From assembly GCA_964386435.1 (NCBI GenBank), contig CAYLSV010000003.1, positions 26,912 to 90,911 of the forward strand: DNA of 64,000 nucleotides, written 5' to 3'. Below the pieces are notes generated by a model that had not been told where the DNA came from, searched no databases, and worked only from the letters and a program-made list of their open reading frames with translations. How positions within the stretch are numbered: the stretch's first letter is position 1; the number at the start of each line of letters is the position of its first letter. This document shows positions 17,252 through 23,897 of the stretch, piece after piece. The stretch is from CAYLSV01 sp964386435 (lineage in GTDB: Bacteria > Planctomycetota > Phycisphaerae > Tepidisphaerales > Tepidisphaeraceae). The translations under genes and the position numbers were made by a program.

Positions 17252-17354
17252 GTAGCTGCGGCCCCGCGGGCCGCAGTAGACGCGTCCGAACAACCCAAAT
17301 TCGTCGCCTCCCCGAAACCATCGCCCCCACTGCGACCCACGGGGACGCAGCTAC
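17252..17354. repeat. 26-bp inverted repeat, GTAGCTGCG family, copy 3
   Basis: Arms 17252-17277 and 17329-17354 pair with three mismatches; the inner 51 nt are unlike those of copies 1 and 2. The right arm carries the TAG stop codon of the next leftward gene (17351-17353). Confidence 0.85.
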
Positions 17355-17635
17355 CCGCCGCTTTCTGACGCCGACGGACCATCAACCCGCTCGCCCCACT
17401 TGTCCACCTCCGCGCCGCAGTTCGGGCACGTCCACCCGCCCCACATGAACTGTCGCTTGTTCCGCAGCCACCTGATCATGGGCAGGCTTCGATCACACTC
17501 AGGACATAACATCTTCCGCACGTGCACCCCCCACTTACCTCGGCCACGCAACGTGTCACGTACAACCAGCGCAGACCCGCCGATGGCGACAGTGGCAGTC
17601 ATCAGGCAAGCGACGACGAAGGCGATCCAGAACAT
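17351..17635 (-). CDS. Small membrane protein with a zinc-ribbon-like C-terminus
   Basis: A 94-aa protein. An N-terminal hydrophobic helix (MFWIAFVVACLMTATVAIGG) is followed by two cysteine pairs, CPECD and CPNCG, about 30 residues apart, forming a probable zinc ribbon on the cytoplasmic side or periplasmic side. The stop codon is provided by the palindrome at 17252-17354. No family is recognised. A similar layout occurs in many uncharacterised planctomycete proteins. Confidence 0.6.
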   Translation of the reverse strand: MFWIAFVVACLMTATVAIGGSALVVRDTLRGRGKWGVHVRKMLCPECDRSLPMIRWLRNKRQFMWGGWTCPNCGAEVDKWGERVDGPSASESGG

Positions 17636-17679
17636 GTCGCCGCATCATGTGGTCAAAACGCATTTGCAGGGAGTATGCC

Positions 17680-17910
17680 ATGTCTCACGCCGTCATCATC
17701 GAGCCCACCGACACCGGCTCCAGCACCCACGCCCCCAACCTACCGGGCGGCGTCGCCACCGGCCCAACCCTGGAGCAGGTGCAACCGTTGGTGCGACAGC
17801 CCAGCGGCATGCACCTGCAGGACCTGGCCGAAGACGCCAAGCCGACCCCAAAGCCCGGCACGCAAGTCGCCCCTCTGGAGCCGGCGTCTCCTGAAAGCTC
17901 AAGAGCATGA
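17680..17910 (+). CDS. Small protein of unknown function
   Basis: A 76-aa Pro/Gln/Ala-rich protein starting at ATG 17680 with GGGAG six bases upstream, which is a good ribosome binding site. The sequence has no hydrophobic segment and no cysteine. The downstream end lies next to a REP sequence (17921-17944), so the 3' end may have been altered. It could be a regulatory or secreted peptide; no match is recalled. Confidence 0.4.
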   Translation: MSHAVIIEPTDTGSSTHAPNLPGGVATGPTLEQVQPLVRQPSGMHLQDLAEDAKPTPKPGTQVAPLEPASPESSRA

Positions 17911-17920
17911 GGGTTCGAGT

Positions 17921-18047
17921 CGGTAAAGGGGTCGGCAGTTATTGAACCCATCGATCTAACAAAGTAGTCTCGGCAAAGTGTTCTGGAAGCAACGACCCGC
18001 CCTGCTGCAGCACGAAGAGGCCAAACTATGACTCCCGACCCCTTTAC
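17921..18047. repeat. Pair of inverted REP sequences, AAAGGGGTCGGGAGTCA type
   Basis: The unit at 17921-17944 and its inverse at 18025-18047 (GACTCCCGACCCCTTTAC) face each other across about 80 bp of unrelated sequence, like a BIME. The MATE gene remnant begins right after the second unit, so the pair marks a breakpoint. Confidence 0.85.
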
Positions 18048-18049
18048 AG

Positions 18050-18565
18050 CAGCTCAGCGTCGGCGTCACGGCCCTGGTCGGCCGCTACGTCGGGGCCCGC
18101 CGCCCGGACCTCGCCGCCCAGCGGGCGCATCTGGGCTTCAAGATCGTCTGCATCTGGCTGGCGATCTGCGGCGTGGCGTTCCTGTGCTTCGGCCGGCCGC
18201 TGATGCAGGTGTTCACGGACGAGCCGGAGGTCGTCCGCCTGGGCGTGCTGCTGCTGGCGGTTGCGGCGTTCTACCAGTTCTTCGACGCCCTGTACATCAC
18301 CTACGCTCACGCCCTGCGCGGCGCTGGCGACACGCTCGTTCCCGCCCTGTTCACCGGCGCCCTCTGCTGGCTCGTCATGATCGGCGGCGGCTTCCTCATG
18401 GCTTACCAGTTCCCCACCCTCGGCGTCTTCGGCCCCTGGCTCGCCGCCATGCTCTACGGCATCACCCTGGGCGTCTGGATGTTCACCCGCTTCACCCACG
18501 GCCGCTGGAAGCACCTGGGCGTCCTCGCCACCCACCGGTCCAGCCACCCGGCCCCGCCAGGCTAG
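18050..18565 (+). pseudogene. C-terminal remnant of a MATE-family efflux protein
   Basis: Encodes about the last 170 residues of a multidrug/Na+ antiporter of the MATE (NorM) family: the segment GRYVGARRPDLAAQRAHLG, a helix near GVAFLCFGRPLMQVFTDEPEV, then YAHALRGAGDTLVPALFTGA and two final helices. The intact family has about 450 residues and twelve helices. The first two thirds are missing, and the frame joins straight onto a REP unit at 18025-18047, so the start has been cut off by the repeat or by a deletion at it. No function expected. Confidence 0.85.
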
Positions 18566-18570
18566 CCGCA

Positions 18571-18595
18571 GTTATTGACTCCCGACCCCTTTTCC
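18571..18595. repeat. REP sequence, AAAGGGGTCGGGAGTCA type
   Basis: A single unit between the MATE remnant and the HINT fragment. Its sequence matches the units at 17921 and 18025. The HINT reading frame starts right after it. Confidence 0.85.
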
Positions 18596-18599
18596 GACT

Positions 18600-19261
18600 C
18601 AGTTGGCGCCCGGCGACCGGCTCCAGGAGCCCGACGGCACTTGGCAGACGGTCCTTTCCACGACCACCAACCGGTGTCCGACGGGGTGAAGGTCTACAAC
18701 ATCGAGGTCGAGGGCGAGCACACGTATTTCGTCGCCGACAACGACCACGCGCAGGGGACCGACCCGCTGTGGATGCATAATAAGTGTGTTGATGGTGTAT
18801 TCTTCGGACGGTACAAAAAGAAACCTATCTCTTACGAAGGAGTGACCACGAAGACACTTCGAGTTGAAAAGGTGCCGGAAGACGTGGTAGATGCCGTCGA
18901 GCGCGATTTCAACAACACGGCACGCGCCAATTTCATTCGGCATATCGGCGCAAATACCAGAAGTGAGCTAAAGGCCGTAGGATTTAGTGTCCACGATCTG
19001 GATATAATGGAATCATCTGGAGTCGTACCTGGAGGCGGCGCACACGTCATTGCTGGTGGCTTTCAATTTCATCATATTCACCCGAAAGCATTAGGAGGAG
19101 ACAACAGTTTTGGAAACCTTGTACTTATTCAGCAACGGCCTTATCATTCTGCAATCACATCGGAAATAAACGCACTGACAAGACATATGTCACCGGGTGA
19201 CGGCCAGCAGATGGAGATTGATCTTCCCACATCTGAAGGACTCGTAGTTTATGCCCCCTGA
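18600..19261 (+). pseudogene. C-terminal half of HINT domain plus HNH nuclease toxin tip (polymorphic toxin, N-terminus missing)
   Basis: The C-terminal end of a polymorphic toxin. A HINT self-cleavage domain remnant reads PGDRLQEPDGTWQTV, then, after a frame change near 18670, VYNIEVEGEHTYFVAD and LWMHNKC, the typical HINT end. The tip, about 155 residues, then begins. It holds an HNH-type nuclease signature: HHIHPKALGG, then GNLVLI, then a further His in RPYHSAITS. The tip is AT-richer than its neighbours. The stop overlaps the start of the immunity gene by 11 nt. No start codon or secretion domain remains upstream; a REP unit ends right before it. The tip itself is intact, so it could still be a donor cassette. 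Target (DNA or RNA) not known. Confidence 0.8.
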
Positions 19262-19730
19262 TATTGATCAGTTTGTCGACAATTTACTTAGTGCGGCCAA
19301 TGTTGGTGCGTACGTCGAACCTCCGATAGGCGAGGATGTCTTGAACAAGGAGCACGACAAGTATGTGAATAGATTTCAAATCCGGCTTCCTTCAATGTAC
19401 CTCGAACTATGCAGGAAATGCGACGGATTCATCACCCCGCATTTCGCCCGTCTTCATGGGCTTGAGACAAAAGGCAAGGATTTGGCATATCCGGCCAAAG
19501 AAGGGCTTCTGGACGTCCACGAAAGACAACTTGAAGAGGAATTTACACGGCCGAGTTTCGTCGAGTTCGGCAATAGAGACGGTACAGAGTTCTGGGGGTT
19601 CGACACGAATGAACAGTGCTTCGTCCGAGCTGGCTCCGACCCGGCTTCCACGAGAGTAAGAACAAAGTTTATGGATTTTGAAGAGATGTTCCGCGACCTG
19701 TTCAGAATAGGGGATGGGGATCACAGCTGA
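19251..19730 (+). CDS. SUKH (SMI1/KNR4-like) immunity protein
   Basis: A 159-aa cytoplasmic protein directly after the HNH toxin tip, overlapping it. The layout of SUKH immunity proteins is visible: PPIGEDVLNKEHDKYVNRFQ, then LPSMYLELCRKCDGF, and a later FGNRDGTEFWGFDTN. In known polymorphic toxin systems SUKH proteins bind and neutralise nuclease tips. The ATG at 19251 lies inside the toxin gene end. Low GC like the toxin tip. The binding to this particular toxin is inferred from gene order. Confidence 0.82.
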   Translation: MPPDIDQFVDNLLSAANVGAYVEPPIGEDVLNKEHDKYVNRFQIRLPSMYLELCRKCDGFITPHFARLHGLETKGKDLAYPAKEGLLDVHERQLEEEFTRPSFVEFGNRDGTEFWGFDTNEQCFVRAGSDPASTRVRTKFMDFEEMFRDLFRIGDGDHS

Positions 19731-19774
19731 CTAGGCGTCCGCCGCTTCGTCCGCGCCTGGAATGACAACATTGA

Positions 19775-20323
19775 TGCCTCGTCGACACGTCGAACAAGGT
19801 GGTCCGCTACGCCGAGAACACCCACCGGGTGCTGACGACGGTCGAGATGGTCGGCGGCGTCACGGTCCTGCTGAAGACGGGGGCAACGCTGCTGGCCAAG
19901 GAGGGCTTCAAGGCGTGCGCCAAGCTCGCCGCCAAGGAGATCGCCCAGGAAACTGCCAGTGCCGTGGCCGCCGAACTCTCGCTCCACGCCGCCGAGCTGG
20001 TCGGCCTCAGCGACGAGCAGGTCGCCTACGTGAGGATCGGCGTCGACGCCTACCAGACCTTCGCCTTCCTCAAGGCCGCCCGCGCCCAGGTCGATCCGAA
20101 CGCGGCCTGCTTCACCGCCGGTACCCAGGCCGTCACCGGCCTGTTCGACGACGGCACCTTCGCCACGAGCCGAATCGAAGATCTAAGCGTTGGCGACCTC
20201 GTCCTGGCCCGCGACCAACACGACGCGGCCGACGACCTCGATCTTCGGCGGGTGACGAACGTGTTCACCAAGACGAGCGACCACGTCCGCCACCTGAGCG
20301 TCCAGGGCGACGGCGACAACGTC
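19775..20323 (+). pseudogene. Pretoxin plus N-terminal half of a HINT domain (polymorphic toxin fragment)
   Basis: Reads VVRYAENTHRVLTTVEMVGG, an alpha-helical pretoxin region, then ACFTAGTQAVTG, which is the start of a HINT domain with the nucleophile Cys and the pattern IEDLSVGDLVLARD, then stops being HINT-like at the first REP unit (20324). There is no C-terminal half on this copy. No start codon is found in front; upstream sequence stops at 19772. In an intact protein this part comes before the part found at 18600-19261, so the pieces are in inverted order along the DNA. Confidence 0.8.
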
Positions 20324-20401
20324 GGTCGCAAACGGGGTCAGGTACCGTTGGTCGGAAACGGGGTCAGGTACCGTTGGTCGGAAACGGGGTCAGGTACCGT
20401 T
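20324..20401. repeat. Three tandem 26-bp REP-like repeats, left array
   Basis: Three copies (20324-20349, 20350-20375, 20376-20401) containing AACGGGGTCAGGTACCGTT; the first differs at one base. They end 33 bp before the RAYT start. The right-hand array at 21123-21180 holds the inverted complement. Confidence 0.95.
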
Positions 20402-20434
20402 GATTCTCCTCGTTGGGTGCGGTAGCTTGCGGCG

Positions 20435-21134
20435 GTGCCGCGTCAGCCCCGCCAGACGTTCGCCGGCGTCACGTACCACGTCCTGAACCGCGCCGCGGGC
20501 CGGGCGACGCTGTTTCGCCGCCACGGCGACTACCTTGCCTTCTGCCTCGTGCTCAAGCAGGCGGTGGCACGGGAGATGGGGCAGAATCGGGTGCCGCCGG
20601 ATCTTTTGTCGTGGGTCGTCATGCCCAACCACTGGCACCTGGTGCTTCGACCGCACGAGGACCACTCGTTGTCGGAGTTCGTCCGCTGGCTGACGGTGAC
20701 GCACACCCAGCGTTATCACGCCGCCCACCGCACCGGCGGCACCGGGCCGCTGTACCAAGGTAGGTTCAAGAGCTTCCCAGTGCAGGATGACGGACACCTC
20801 TTGTCGCTGATCCGCTACGTGGAGCGGCGGGCGTTGGGTTTCGTCGGGCGACCGCACCGCCCGCACGCCGCTCGGCCCCCCGCTACTGCCGATGGACCGC
20901 TGGCCCGTCGAGCACGGCTGGACACCCGCCACTTGGCCGCGCCACGTCGACGAGGCTCACACGGCGGCCGAGTTGGCGGCCCTGCGGACCACCCTCGCCC
21001 GCGGCCGGCCGCTGGGCGAGAATCCGTGGCGGGAGCAGGCGGCGGCCCGCCACGGCCTCGACGCCACGCTCCGCCCGCTCGGGCGGCCAAGAAAGGAACC
21101 ACATGCTCCCAAGATGGCCAACAACGGTACCTGA
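20435..21134 (+). pseudogene. REP-associated tyrosine transposase (RAYT), degenerate
   Basis: A Y1/HUH transposase of the IS200-like superfamily that mobilises REP sequences. The 5' part (GTG 20435) contains YHVLNRAAGRATLF, then VVMPNHWHLVLRPHE with the HUH His pair, and GPLYQGRFKSFPVQDD. The catalytic Tyr region is at RYVERRALG. After about 20855 the frame changes and about 30 residues of the middle are gone; the C-terminal part (MDRWPVEHGWTP, then GRPLGENPWREQ, then LRPLGRPRK) resumes in another frame from about 20880. So it is a decayed copy, lying between inverted REP arrays. Confidence 0.88.
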
Positions 21135-21180
21135 CCCCATTTCCGTTGCTGACCCCATTTCCGTTGACCCCATTTCCGTC
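21123..21180. repeat. REP-like repeats, right array (inverted relative to the left array)
   Basis: Contains AACGGTACCTGACCCC followed by two more TGACCCCATTTCCGTTG-type units. It is the inverse of the left array (20324-20401), so the RAYT gene is bounded by inverted repeats. Confidence 0.9.
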
Positions 21181-21228
21181 CACGTGCTCAACCGGACCGT
21201 GGGGCGGATGACCTTGTTCGGCGGCGGT
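21181..21228 (+). pseudogene. RAYT 5' fragment
   Basis: Reads HVLNRTVGRMTLFGGGE, matching YHVLNRAAGRATLF of the RAYT at 20435. It begins directly at the end of the right REP array and stops at a second-type REP unit (21231-21255). About 16 codons remain. Confidence 0.75.
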
Positions 21229-21230
21229 GA

Positions 21231-21255
21231 AACAATGACTCCCGACTCCTTTTAC
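21231..21255. repeat. REP sequence, GACTCCCGACTCC variant
   Basis: One unit of the second REP type, with one change (CTCCTTTTAC). It follows the RAYT 5' fragment. Confidence 0.75.
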
Positions 21256-21306
21256 GCCCATTCCAACAGTTCAGGCTATGGCAGACGCATTCAACGAAGG
21301 CCTTAG

Positions 21307-21879
21307 ATGACGTGTTTACGCACCACAACATTGCTGATCGCCGTTCTCCTTCTCGGTGGTTGTGACAATCGCAGCGCAAGATCAAGGAAGCAGGTCAATC
21401 AGGTTGCGAAATTTTCAACAGATGTTCCAGACCGTGATGCTTCGAGATATTTGCAGCAACAGAAGAGCAGAGTACTCCGGAACTTGAGTCACCGTGATGC
21501 TGAAGGAGATACTTCCATCCTGCTGGGAGCGTCTTTAGACGGCAAAAGAAGACTTATTATCGTCTGGGTCTTCAACGTGAAATGTAAAGAAGCACATGTT
21601 TATTTAGTCAAAGACACAGGCGAATCAATCAGAGCAGGTTATGTAGAACTTGAGGCCATTTCATTGGTACAGCCGTATCATGTCGCTTTGAATCAATATG
21701 TCTCAGAGCACGACATGATAAAGTTTGATTCTCTTCACTTATCTTGTGCAGACGATTGCGGAAGATGGGGTATGATGAACGAGGTCGACTTGTATAACGT
21801 AATCAGCGGGGGTAATTCAAGAAGGGCGGGAAAGGGGTCGGAGGTCATTGATTTCGCCGGGGCGGTGAGGCAGCCTTAG
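21307..21879 (+). CDS. Putative lipoprotein, C-terminus formed by REP sequence
   Basis: A 190-aa protein with a lipobox: LLIAVLLLGGCDN, so it is likely lipid-anchored after export. The mature part is polar with a few strands (RRLIIVWVFNVKCKEAHVYLV). The GC content is clearly lower than that of the chromosome, like the toxin cassette, suggesting transfer. The last ~20 residues are translated from a REP unit (21829-21852), so the original 3' end was replaced. No family is recognised; an immunity or adhesion role is conceivable from the context but not shown. Confidence 0.6.
   Translation: MTCLRTTTLLIAVLLLGGCDNRSARSRKQVNQVAKFSTDVPDRDASRYLQQQKSRVLRNLSHRDAEGDTSILLGASLDGKRRLIIVWVFNVKCKEAHVYLVKDTGESIRAGYVELEAISLVQPYHVALNQYVSEHDMIKFDSLHLSCADDCGRWGMMNEVDLYNVISGGNSRRAGKGSEVIDFAGAVRQP
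21829..21852. repeat. REP sequence inside the 3' end of the lipoprotein gene
   Basis: GGAAAGGGGTCGGAGGTCATTG, the second REP type, in the orientation opposite to 21231-21255. The two face each other across the lipoprotein gene. Confidence 0.8.
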
Positions 21880-21883
21880 TGGT

Positions 21884-22150
21884 GTGCCCCGCGAGCCCCG
21901 GGAGACGTGCGCCGGCGTGACCGACCACTTACTCAACCGGGCCTTGGGGCGGATGACGTTGTTTCGCGGCGATGGTGAACCCATCTCGCCTTCTGCTGGG
22001 TGCTCAAGCAGGCGGTGGCGCGGGGGGCGGTTTAGGGGCGGACGCCGCCGGACTTCTTGGCGTGGCGGTCATGCCCGATCACTGGCACCTGGTGCTGCGG
22101 CCGCAAGCCGACGGGACGCTCTCCGACTTCCTGCGGTGGCTGATGGGTTT
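21884..22150 (+). pseudogene. RAYT remnant with frameshift
   Basis: Starts GTG-MPREPRETCAGVTDHLLNRAL, the same 5' end as the RAYT at 20435, then changes frame near 21990 and continues VAVMPDHWHLVLRPQADGTL, SDFLRWLMG, where the HUH His pair is kept. The rest is missing. A third decayed copy in this island. Confidence 0.8.
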
Positions 22151-22236
22151 GGGCGTTCTTGCTCGGGTGCTCTGCAGGCCGCGTTCGGTTTGTGGGGATG
22201 GGGTGAGGCGGTTTCTGATGGGTTGGGGCGAACGGG

Positions 22237-22264
22237 TTGATGCGGGCGGGTTGGTGTGGATAAT
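22237..22264 (+). promoter_or_regulatory. Possible promoter of malate dehydrogenase
   Basis: TTGATG (22237-22242) and GATAAT (22259-22264) with a 16-bp spacer, 70 bp before the mdh ATG. Fits a sigma-70 promoter by pattern; not tested. Confidence 0.4.
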
Positions 22265-22333
22265 GCGCTGCCGGGCTGGGCCGTCGTCGTGAAGGCGGGT
22301 CGGGCGGGCGATTTCAACCACGAGAACCACCAC

Positions 22334-23281
22334 ATGGCACGCGCGAAGATCACCATCATCGGGGCCGGCAACGTTGGGGCGACGTGTGCCCACTGGGCCG
22401 CATCCAAGGAGCTGGGCGACATCGTCCTGCTCGACATCGCCGAGATCAACGGCGAGCCCAACACCATGCCCCAGGGCAAGGCGCTCGACCTCTACGAGGC
22501 GTCGCCGGTCGAGGGCTTCGACTGCAAGATCACGGGAACGGCCGATTACGAGGAGACGTGCGGGAGCGACGTCATCATTCTGACGGCGGGGTTGCCGCGG
22601 AAGCCGGGGATGAGCCGGGATGATCTGATCGCGAAGAACACGGAGATCGTTAAGCATTGTGCCGAGCACGCGGCGAAGGAGTCGCCGAACGCGACGATGA
22701 TCGTGGTCAGCAACCCGCTGGACGCGATGGTGTACGTCGCCCACAAGGCCAGCGGGTTCGAGACGAACAAGGTCGTCGGACAGGCGGGCGTGCTGGACAC
22801 GGCCCGGTATCGCAGCTTTTTGGCGGAGAAGATCGGGTGCAGCGTCGAGGACGTGCACGCCCTGCTGCTCGGTGGTCACGGCGACGACATGGTGCCGCTG
22901 CCGCGGTACACGTTCGCCGGGGGCATTCCGGTGTCGCAGCTGTTGGATCAGGAGACGATCGATGCCTGCGTCGACCGGGCCCGCAAAGGCGGCGGCGAGA
23001 TCGTCAAGCTGCTCAAGACCGGCAGTGCGTTCTACGCCCCGGCGGCCGCGAGCGTGCAGATGGCCGAGGCGATCATCAAGGACAAGAAGCGGATTTTGCC
23101 GTGTGCCGCCTACTGCGACAGCGAGTACGGCATCGGCGGCTACTTCGTCGGCGTGCCGTGCATCCTCGGAGCCGACGGCGTGGAGCGGGTCATCGAAATC
23201 GACCTCGACGAGACGGAGAAGGCCGCGTTCCAAGAGAGCATCGACCACGTGAAGGAACTGGTCGCCGCGGTGAAGATGTAA
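22334..23281 (+). CDS. mdh: Malate dehydrogenase (LDH-like type)
   Basis: Oxidises malate to oxaloacetate with NAD in the TCA cycle. The 315-aa protein has the Rossmann motif IGAGNVGA, Asp in LLDIAE (NAD preference), the active-site loop AGLPRKPGMSRDDL with Arg at the specificity site (malate rather than lactate), and catalytic His in LLGGHGDDMVPL. The start is ATG 22334. It lies right after the RAYT/REP island, with a candidate promoter in between. Confidence 0.96.
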   Translation: MARAKITIIGAGNVGATCAHWAASKELGDIVLLDIAEINGEPNTMPQGKALDLYEASPVEGFDCKITGTADYEETCGSDVIILTAGLPRKPGMSRDDLIAKNTEIVKHCAEHAAKESPNATMIVVSNPLDAMVYVAHKASGFETNKVVGQAGVLDTARYRSFLAEKIGCSVEDVHALLLGGHGDDMVPLPRYTFAGGIPVSQLLDQETIDACVDRARKGGGEIVKLLKTGSAFYAPAAASVQMAEAIIKDKKRILPCAAYCDSEYGIGGYFVGVPCILGADGVERVIEIDLDETEKAAFQESIDHVKELVAAVKM

Positions 23282-23299
23282 AAAGCTGCGGAGCGTAAA

Positions 23300-23404
23300 G
23301 TAGCTGCGGACTGACAGCCCGCAGTGGCAACGGACGCGTCACCAGAACGGTCAGCGTCAGCAGTTCGTTTACGCAATTTCTGCGACCTGTCAGGTCGCAG
23401 CTAC
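23300..23404. repeat. Inverted repeat, GTAGCTGCG family, copy 4
   Basis: Arms 23300-23325 and 23379-23404 pair with several mismatches; the inner 53 nt is unique. It lies just after mdh. Half-copies of AGCTGCGGA are also at 23284. Confidence 0.8.
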
Positions 23405-23897
23405 GTCCGCGTTTCAACGTGCTGCACAGGTCGCAGTGGTGACGCCCGACGAGCTGGAGCAACGCAGAAGGGCGACGCGAATCGTCGACGTGCCGGCGGC
23501 GGTGCTCGCGGCGATTTATGCGGGACGAACAGAGACGCGGAACTTGACTGAACAGCTCGCCGCCAACCTCCGGCTCGTGGCAGCGTCGGCGGGCATCGGC
23601 GCCAGCGGGATCGACCCAGCGGCAGGGTCGGTGGTTGAGCCGCACGTTCCACGCAGCACCGCCCGCACCGGCGGGCCCATTGCCGACCCCGCACGATGTC
23701 CGAGGGCATGCCCCACGTCCAAGTGGTCGGCTGCCAGCCGCCGTCCGGCTCCGGATCACCCGCGATCTGCTCGAACTGCCATCCTCAAACGGCTCCCGGA
23801 TCACTGCAAGGGACTTCGCCAGCTTTCTCAGACACTGCGGCTACACGCCACAGGCAGTTCAACGCCGCTCTCGCCCGCGGTTTGCACCACTTTCGCC
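23405..23897 (+). other. Region before the photolyase gene, possible gene remnant
   Basis: About 490 bp. A GTG at about 23439 opens a frame that runs into the photolyase, and its first ~50 residues (VTPDELEQRRRATRIVDVPAAV, then NAG-like AGRTETRNLTEQLAANL) look real and may come from a DNA-repair-type gene. The later part looks non-coding, Ser/Arg/Pro-rich. The true photolyase start is ATG 23898, so I see at most a decayed neighbour here. Confidence 0.3.

Noticed and set aside
20324..20401. Tandem 26-bp repeats as a CRISPR array
   Set aside because: The units touch each other with no spacers, and no cas gene is seen; they are REP-like.
23436..23897. Extending the photolyase gene to an upstream GTG
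   Set aside because: The extra 150 residues do not belong to the family, and similarity starts at ATG 23898.
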